Shown here: in pieces, positions 57,556-64,000 of the stretch
How the letters are laid out: each line of letters begins with the position of its first letter
Numbering within the stretch: position 1 is the first letter of the stretch
Source: Atherix ibis
Lineage: Eukaryota > Arthropoda > Insecta > Diptera > Athericidae
Assembly: GCA_958298945.1 (NCBI GenBank)
Contig: OY282606.1
Span: 52,589,920 to 52,653,919 of the forward strand
Direction of reading: 5' to 3'
DNA length: 64,000 nt
Notes under the pieces: generated by a model
The model's database searches: none
Told to the model about the DNA's origin: nothing
What the model saw: only the letters and a program-made list of their open reading frames with translations
Position numbers and translations under genes: made by a program

Positions 57556-59690
57556 CGGATTAATAAAATATAAACGCAACTTAACAAAAATTCACCATAT
57601 TTTCTTCCTAAATAATATCAATTCTAATTTATTTCCATAATAAATTTTTGTTTAATTAATAAACAAATGAATTTTTGCTGGACTTTAGAAATAAAAATAA
57701 AAGCGCTGAATAGCCAAAGAGAGAATAGAAGGGCAAAAAAACAATAAAACAAAGTCGAATATCCTACACCCAACACCCCCCCCCCCCCCCACAACTAGCA
57801 GCTCCACTCAGCAAATATCTTTCACTGCACAAGAAACAAAAACTCTATAAATGGCCAATTAAAACTACCCCCGAACTCATTCTCTAACAAATTCCCACCT
57901 CCCTTGATTAATTACAAAGAAAACACTTTTCATTCCTTTGCCCAAAAGCGAAAAGTTAATTGTACATTTTTGAGAACTGCAAAAACAAAACAAAAATTAA
58001 ATTGCTCGGAAATCGTTGTAGGCGATTATTTTCATTAAAGGAGATTTTAACGAAAAGGAACATAAAATCGCGTAAGAATTTGAAATATTTTGGTTGATTT
58101 GTAATAATCAAAAAGGATGTCATGTGCTGATAGAAGTGGGTGGTGAAATAGAGAATCTAAGACATCAACGGAATTGGTACGAAATGATAAAATTCAGCAA
58201 CGGTCCCAGTCGTTAATTCGAAATATCGTCGCTTAAATGTCTTGCAGCCCTAGAGCCTCTCCACCCTTTATTCGATCACATCTCCCGGCAGCAACTACCA
58301 TTAATAATTCACATTCTTCCCTCCTGCCGCCAGTCCAATAATATTCCATGATGCCGATAGCAATGGAAAATTTCTTAATGCTGACGGATGCCTTTTCGAA
58401 AAGTTCAAAAACAAAGTTTTTATTTAATATCCCCTTCAGTCCCTGCTACACCGTCAACTGGTATTAATTATTGTATATTGAAATAAGGACTCACGGCATT
58501 TTCCATTTCTGTGTCAATGAAAATTCTCTCCACTGTAATAAAATTCACTGGTTCGCCTGCTTCCAAAATTCTAATTACTCTCCTATCAAGCTCCAGAATT
58601 CGTTTAATGAAAATTCATTTAGTGTCTACTTTACAACTCAAACACCCCCCCTCCCACACCACTGAAGATTATAACAGACATTTTGTTAGACGTTTTTCGT
58701 AAGAATCTCTCACGTTTGCATACACATCTCCGCCGCCAGCATCGAATCCAAATACCATCACAGCAGTTATAGTTAGTCAGTCAGTCATTAAGAAAACGGG
58801 GCTGAAAACCTTCAATTTTCATTACAATGAAATGAAAATTGCCCAAACCATCACCACACCTCTCCACACCATATTTAATTTCTTTAAATCTAGTCTCCCC
58901 TCCTCCGTACCATAACAAAAATTAAAACCAACAACAAACTTTTCGCTAGTCTCAGCATTTTAATTTCATTTCGTTTCGTTTCATTTTCCAAGCAGCTTAA
59001 AAGCTTAAAATTCAATTTTAATTAAGAATAGAAAATACAATAAAATAGATGAGAAAATTAAATAAAATAATGCAAAAAAAAACAAAGAAAAAAAATATTC
59101 AATTTGTTAAATTTTTAATATTAATTATTCGCTAACCAAACATGGCGAATTTCAATGTTCAATTTTGTCTGAAAAACTTTTTCAATTCTGATTCGTGCAA
59201 ACTGTATTTTTTTATTTCTTTTGGTTTGTTCATGCTAACCTCTGTACGGGGAGGAGCAGGAGATTTCTCATTAGTTCTAATAATAGTAACGGCGGTAATG
59301 ATTGGCGTGAGAACAAGTCGCAATGGTAATGGCGGCGCTAAGCAAATCGATCATGGTGGGTGGGATTATCGCTAAACAGAAAATTGAAAACTTTTTCTTT
59401 CATAGTTAATATTTTTCTTGATAATTTTTATAGTTTTTATGTTGATAATTTTTATTAAAAATATTTTTAACATTATTTTTGAATGAAAAAAAAAATTAAT
59501 AATTAGAAAAATGAAGGGGAAATTTTTGACAATTTTCAATAGAATTTATTTGGTGGGTTGGATTAGAGGCGATAGTTTTTAATTCAGTGTTTTTTTTTTA
59601 TCTGCAACTAAAATTTTTTTGTAACAATTAAATTTACTTAATATTTTAATTTCCATGCTTGTGCATCATAAAGTGGGAGTAAACACCCAT
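57556..59690. other. AT-rich DNA with GC-richer island and poly(C) tract
   Basis: No confident gene. A C-run of about 15 lies at 57776-57790. A complex island spans about 58190-58800. One small frame at 59142 is listed separately. Confidence 0.4.
59142..59375 (+). CDS. Small unrecognised frame with two hydrophobic segments
   Basis: Seventy-seven codons start at an ATG in good insect context (ACCAAACATGG). Residues about 21-34 (LYFFISFGLFMLTS) and 42-54 (FSLVLIIVTAVMI) are hydrophobic. The tail SRNGNGGAKQIDHGGWDYR is polar and glycine-rich. It could be a small membrane peptide, a first exon (a donor-like GTGGGT lies near 59356), or chance. I know no family for it. Confidence 0.2.
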   Translation: MANFNVQFCLKNFFNSDSCKLYFFISFGLFMLTSVRGGAGDFSLVLIIVTAVMIGVRTSRNGNGGAKQIDHGGWDYR

Positions 59691-60612
59691 CGGCGTTTCT
59701 CCAACTAACGGAAGTTAGATTCCTCTCTAGTCCATTGTCTCTTAAATCTCCGATGAGTGTTTTCGGGGAGGGCAGTACAAGACAATTCTCTCACAAGTGG
59801 ATTATGATGATAGGGTACAAGGGAGTGAAATTTTTAATAGCGGAAAATGCACAGCAGGTCCTGAACAAAGGGAATATTTAGATCACGATGTATTACGTTG
59901 TTACGAACATGAAAGGGGGCATCAACAATTTTACGGAGGATCTTGGATTGCAAGAAGGCCTGGACGCGATAGGAATTGGAACGTTTCGTTGAACCCCATA
60001 GTTCAATTCCATTAGTCCAAATAGGTTTAATAATTGTACTGTAGATTAGAAGTTTACTTTTGATTGTTAGTTTCGAGCGTTTATCCAGTAGTCTAAGAAG
60101 TTGTAGGTAACGTCTGTTAGCTTCAACTCTTTTTAGTCTAGTATGTGGATTCCATGTTAATCTCTTATTCAGGTAAAGTCCTAAATAACGCACTTTATCA
60201 TAATGTGGAATCATGTTGACAATAAGGTATAAAGGGGTAGGTTGGGTTTTAATGTGAGCACTTTTCTGTTCATTGACCTTCACTCTCCATCTCTTAAACC
60301 AGGATTGAAGGTTGTGAATATGAAATTCTAAATTTTTAGAAGCTATGTCAGTATTTTTATGGGAAGCAGGTATGGCCGTATGGTCTGCATAAATAGCAAT
60401 GATAGTATTAGGATCAGATGAGATATTATGGGTATAAATATTATACAAAATGGGACCAAGAAAACTTCCTTGTGGGACTGCATCTAGAATACGATATATT
60501 TCTGAGGATTCTGAGTTAATTACCACTTGGAAATGACGTTTGGAGAGATATGAAATTTATGATAAGGTAGTATGTGGAAGGAAGAAAGCTCTTGAGTTTC
60601 CAGAGGAGTGCA
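59690..60612 (-). pseudogene. Jockey-clade reverse transcriptase, C-terminal half
   Basis: A 230-codon open frame at 59834-60526 carries RILDAVPQGSFLGPILYNIY (motif B), then AIYADHTAIPAS (the YADD box with the second aspartate changed to histidine). WRVKVNEQKSAHI, VRYLGLYLNKRLTWNPHTRL, KLLIYSTIIKPIWTNGIELW and HRDLNIPFVQDLL follow. These are the fingers-to-thumb blocks of Jockey polymerases. Upstream in shifted frames (60530-60612) is LLWKLKSFLPSTYYLIINFI; downstream to about 59690 is a C-terminal tail-like region. The aspartate loss and truncation make it dead, although the long open frame suggests a relatively young copy. Confidence 0.85.
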
Positions 60613-60914
60613 GAGCTGGTTATTTCGCATTTTATTTTGAGAAAGCTTTTTTCCTGCGTGAATTTTAGAATTTTTCGCATTTTCCTATCTCCCGTAAATT
60701 TATAATTATTTAAAAAATTATTTTTAAAAAATCAATTAATAATGGTAAATTTCCTAACTTATGGAAAAGTTTATCTACTCGTAGTTTATTAAGCAGCGTA
60801 GAAGCTTAATTTAATTGCGCCAGAACTGTTTTCTGGCTTTCAGATCAATAACAACTAACCTACTAACTTTTACTTCTAACACAACATATTATTTTCAAAC
60901 TTTTCTTATTGTAT
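60613..60914. other. Unassigned DNA between retrotransposon fragments
   Basis: A/T-rich sequence without a recognisable domain lies between the minus-strand Jockey piece and the plus-strand RT fragment. Confidence 0.4.
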
Positions 60915-61520
60915 GCAAAATGACTTTAGTCAAGATTTTGACACTAAATACCTTACATAATTTATTAAAGTTTAAAATATTGGGCTTAGCTCGATTGGTT
61001 TAGTTTCTATTTATTGGATAGAACTTGTAATATGTTTCCGTGAGTCTATGCAGAGATGCATTGAAACTCTGTCTGGTGTCCCTCAGGGTAGTCATTTAGT
61101 ACTGTGTTTTTTATTCTTGTAATTGATGATATTCTAAAACTAATTAAGCATTGTAAAATTCTGTTCTACAGTTTTTCGGGAACTTATATAAAACGTGTTA
61201 AATTGGTTACCGAATTGAGGTACAAACTAAATTTTCTCCAAAAGTAGCGATGTTATAGATTTGGTAAAGCTATTGTCAAGGAAGCTGTCAAGTACAATTA
61301 TCTCGGTACGCTTATATTGCTTGGTCGGCCTATTAAAACAATTTTCATTGGCCTAAAACTTCCACTATACACAGATCGGCTTAGTTTCCTTAAGATGCCT
61401 ACACTTGACAAAATATGCAAAGTTGCTGATTTGATCGTTATTCATCTTAGATTAAAGAATATGCAATACATCAGATTTTCATATACGAAGACGCAATTTT
61501 CTGTCTGAATTATTATAGAA
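60915..61520 (+). pseudogene. Plus-strand non-LTR polymerase fragment (different family)
   Basis: In shifting forward frames there is DFSQDFDT (motif A remnant), LSGVPQGSHL (61075-61095, motif B with the SGVPQGSHLGP flavour of CR1/Jockey-related elements) and LIKHCKILFYS. The following YADD is deleted. VKYNYLGTLI, TDRLSFLKMPTL and KVADLIVIHLRLKN are thumb and tail blocks. Orientation is opposite to the Jockey pieces on both sides. Frameshifts and stops are abundant. Clade uncertain. Confidence 0.65.
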
Positions 61521-61659
61521 GCGGCGAGAAATCGTACTGCTTGCATACATTTGTGTAGATTTTTTTATATATGTGTAGACATGACACCCACTGACATCTA
61601 GTTTTCGTTATAAAAAGTTGTTTAATTCTAAAAGCATAATTAATATCCAAGATTCTGAG

Positions 61660-62160
61660 GCGTTAGAAGAGATATGAATTTATGATAAGGTTGAAAGGAA
61701 GAAAGCTCTTAAGTTTCCAGAGGAGTCCAGGATGCCAGATACGATCAAAAGCTTGAGAGATATTTAAAAATACTCCTGGGTAATACTCTTTCCTCTCAAG
61801 AGACTGGGTGGAGTCGTTTAAATAGGAGTTTTTCAAATATCTTACCAAGAATTGGTAAGAGGCTGATAGGTCTATAAGAGGAAGGAGAATTAATGGGTTT
61901 ATTTGGCTAAGGAATCATTTTAATGACAGAAAATTTCCAGAGTAAAGGAAAATAGGTTGTGCATAAAAACTAAAGCTTTTCAAAAAATTTGCTCCTGAAT
62001 AGGAGCTGTTATTAGTTCATAATCAGGAGCCTTTTTATTTGGAAAGACGCAAAATAGTTGCTTTAATTTCTGAGGACTTAAAATTTTTGAGAGGAAAACT
62101 CATATGAACTGGGAACATTAGTTCTTCGATGATTTTATTAGTGGAGCTGATGTTGTTTTA
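61660..62160 (-). pseudogene. Jockey-clade reverse transcriptase, N-terminal half
   Basis: On the minus strand, WKFSVIKMIP, then PINSPSSYRPISLLPILGKI and FEKLLFKRL form the first RT blocks (about 61945 down to 61815). After a deletion of roughly 40 residues come VFLNISQAFDRIWHPGLLWK and LKSFLPFNLIINSYL, which hold motif A with its aspartate-region residues changed to NIS. The end at 61668 repeats sequence also present at 60545-60612, so this piece and the C-terminal half come from two overlapping copies or an overlapping duplication. Sequence to about 62160 is probably upstream RT or endonuclease debris. Confidence 0.75.
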
Positions 62161-63356
62161 AAAGAGTTTTTATATAAATTTTTTTTAAATAAATATTTTC
62201 TTTTTCAAAATAGTTTTAATTTTTATTATTTCTTTTTTTATATTACGTTTTTTTTTTTTGGATTCATTTGAAGATGAATTTTGAATATATTTTTAGACCC
62301 GCCCACTAGTTTTTTTTTTACCTTTAAAACAGTATCTTTTCTCGCCCTATTTTGGAGTAATTTTTTTTAGCTACAGATTTTTAAGAAAGATAAAAAAAAT
62401 TGATTAGAAGACAAAGAAAAACGAAGTGCTGTTTTTTTTTTAAATGCTATTCCCTCAAAGGAGATACAAAAAAAAACTACAAAATGGAAACTTAGATGAA
62501 AAAGATGAAAAACAGTTTGACTAAAAATAGATATAATAACAACACGTAAAGAACAGAACAAAATTATATAGAGAAATTGGAAAACAGGCACATGGTCATA
62601 AATTAAAATTTAATTTTAGACACGAACGAACAAATTCGAGGGGTTTCGGTTGCCACAATTACACGTAAAAGAAAATGTTGAATTTTGTATTTTTGGGGAA
62701 TGTGTTCAAAGCGGCCAGAAAATCAAGGAAAAATTTAAAAAAATGAAATAGGAAATAGTGAAAAGGAAGAGAAAAAAAAGGAATATTGATTTTTTCAACC
62801 TGTAAACTTTTGCTTCCTTTTCATTTTGACAAGAACAGGGCGTCATCATCGGCTCCATCACCACCACCACAATTTTCGTCAGTCTCGTAGTTAACGTCAT
62901 CTCGAATCGTAAATGTTCAATTAATATTTATTATCGGAAATCATCACGATCGTCATCGGTATTTCCAATTACTATCGACCAACTTGAATGTACCTTAAAG
63001 AATTTATTCAAAATCTGCTAGTTTATATCATCCCCCTTTGAGTGAATAAACTGAAAAAGCTTCCCTTTAGATTTTCAAGTTAGGATTTTGTGGTTTAATA
63101 CAAAATTTTCGACGATATCGAGTAACATCTGTGCATATTTCAAGAAGTTTTCGAAATAGTTTCATGGGTTTCGCTGTTAATAAGAAAATAATCGTTTTCC
63201 CATCTGAACGATCCAATAAAATTGGAAAATTTTTATTAATTTAATTCAGTTTAAATGGGAAGGGTTTTAATCCGCTAAAATTGAGTGAAATCATAACCAT
63301 TTAGTAGCAACATAAAATAGAAATAGGTGGTTTGAGTGGATATGTTTAATAGACTA
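62161..63356. other. AT-rich DNA, no gene seen
   Basis: No supported gene. A slightly complex patch at 62850-63000 with a CATCACCACCACCAC word is the only departure from A/T-rich background. Confidence 0.45.
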
Positions 63357-64000
63357 TAAGGTGTATAAGCTTAAATCCGCTGTTTTTTTTGTCAAAAAAA
63401 CGTTTTTTTATAGAAAGCTAAAACAAAAATAATTCAAAGTACTTGCCCTCGCTAGCTACACATTTTTCCCATCTCTCGGGCAATTTGTGGATACCACGCC
63501 AAAAAAATTTCTTCTCTTTCGAGGCAAACCACTCATCAAGCCATTTTCGGAAGTCTTTGTAAGAATCGAAGTGCTGCTCAGCGAGCGCGTGGCCCATCGA
63601 CGAAAAAGGGTGGTGGTCAGAAGGGCCAGGTCTGGTGAATACACGGGGTGGGGTAGTATCTCCCAGTTGAGTGTCTCCAAGTAGTTTCGGACCATTTTTG
63701 ACGTGCGTGATGGTGCGTTGTCGTGGAGGGAAATCAGCATTTTTGTCTTGTCTTTGTTGATAATCCGTCCTTTTTTCACGCAGAGCACGGTGCAATTTGA
63801 TCAGTTGTTGGTGGTAGTGGTGGGCATTGACAGTGTCACCAGGTTTAAATATCTCATAGTAGACGATACCCTACTGATCCCACCAAACGCACAGCATCGT
63901 CTTCCGTCCGAAGCGATTTGGTCTTGGGGAAGATGATTGGATGGGATCAACCCAAGATTTGTTGCATTAAGGATTTTTGAAATATATCCACTTTTCATCG
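63357..64000 (-). mobile_element. Mos1-like mariner, copy M3 (cut by window edge)
   Basis: The terminal repeat AGGTGTATAAGCTTAAATCC begins at about 63357 after CTA. The element runs off the window, so only its 3' 640 bases are visible. It appears to be the best-preserved of the three Mos1-like copies in the part seen. Confidence 0.87.
63418..64000 (-). pseudogene. Mos1-like transposase, M3 (C-terminal part, frameshifted)
   Basis: From the window edge inward: DEKWIYFKN (first aspartate region), KTMLCVWWDQ followed by a TAG, then GIVYYEIFKPGDTVNAHHYH and LHRALREKRTDYQQRQDK. A frameshift then leads to ISLHDNAPSRTSKMVRNYLE (second aspartate) and SPDLAL. Another shift restores PSDHHPFSSMGHALAEQHFD (third aspartate). 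WRGIHKLPERWEKCVASEGK then follows in frame, with an intact C-terminus extending four residues past KYFE. Two frameshifts and one stop make it inactive, but the C-terminal region is intact where M1 and M2 are broken. Confidence 0.82.

Noticed and set aside
1..64000. tRNA, rRNA and snRNA genes
   Set aside because: No cloverleaf with A and B box words, and no rRNA or snRNA core sequences, were recognised by eye; a covariance-model search would be decisive.

Overview
The window looks like non-coding nuclear DNA from an animal, most probably an insect. It is very AT-rich (about three quarters A+T by eye) and full of homopolymer runs. It has no operons and no long intact reading frame. Its recognisable genes are decayed insect-type transposons: mariner elements of three kinds, a pogo/Tigger-like fragment, and non-LTR retrotransposon pieces of Jockey, R1 and LOA-like type. 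I cannot name the species. A dipteran would fit the Mos1-like mariners, the R1/LOA/Jockey mix and the CAG and GAGA microsatellites, but that is inference.

Layout. 1-1.9 kb is AT-rich with a small inverted-repeat cluster. 1.9-3.4 kb is a tandem array of about 460 bp units, each built from three related sub-repeats. 6.1-9.0 kb is a transposon nest: a retrotransposon RNase H remnant, then an Hsmar1-like mariner relic split by a Mos1-like mariner, then an 18-bp minisatellite encoding hexapeptides. 14.4-15.3 kb is a deleted copy of another mariner family (family B). 18.7-19.4 and 28.0-29.1 kb are GC-richer islands that may hold a promoter and a first exon. 23.7-26.2 kb is a second tandem array (about 360 bp units). 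30.2-36.5 kb holds a dispersed 0.9 kb repeat in two copies, with a second Mos1-like mariner and a Jockey-type fragment between them. 37.4-42.7 kb holds a pair of repeats carrying clustered CACGTG motifs.

44.4-45.7 kb is a family-B mariner whose right end is an inverted copy of its left end. 47.8-48.7 kb is a degenerate short repeat, followed by a pogo/Tigger-like N-terminus at 49.0 kb. 50.9-57.5 kb is a second transposon nest with two family-B deletion derivatives and a 3 kb GC-rich pile of non-LTR fragments. 59.7-62.2 kb is broken Jockey sequence around an opposite-strand RT fragment. A third Mos1-like mariner runs off the right edge from 63.36 kb.

No element here appears able to move itself: every transposase or polymerase frame carries stops, frameshifts or catalytic-domain deletions. 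Two family-B copies share several independent defects, so a dead master must have been moved in trans or copied by segmental duplication. No host gene can be called with confidence. The window is best read as an intron or intergenic desert with scattered GC-richer islands that may be conserved non-coding DNA or first exons. I found no convincing new multi-gene system. The most unusual structures are the fold-back mariner, the two higher-order tandem arrays, the E-box repeat pair, and the 0.9 kb repeat with an apparently conserved reading frame.
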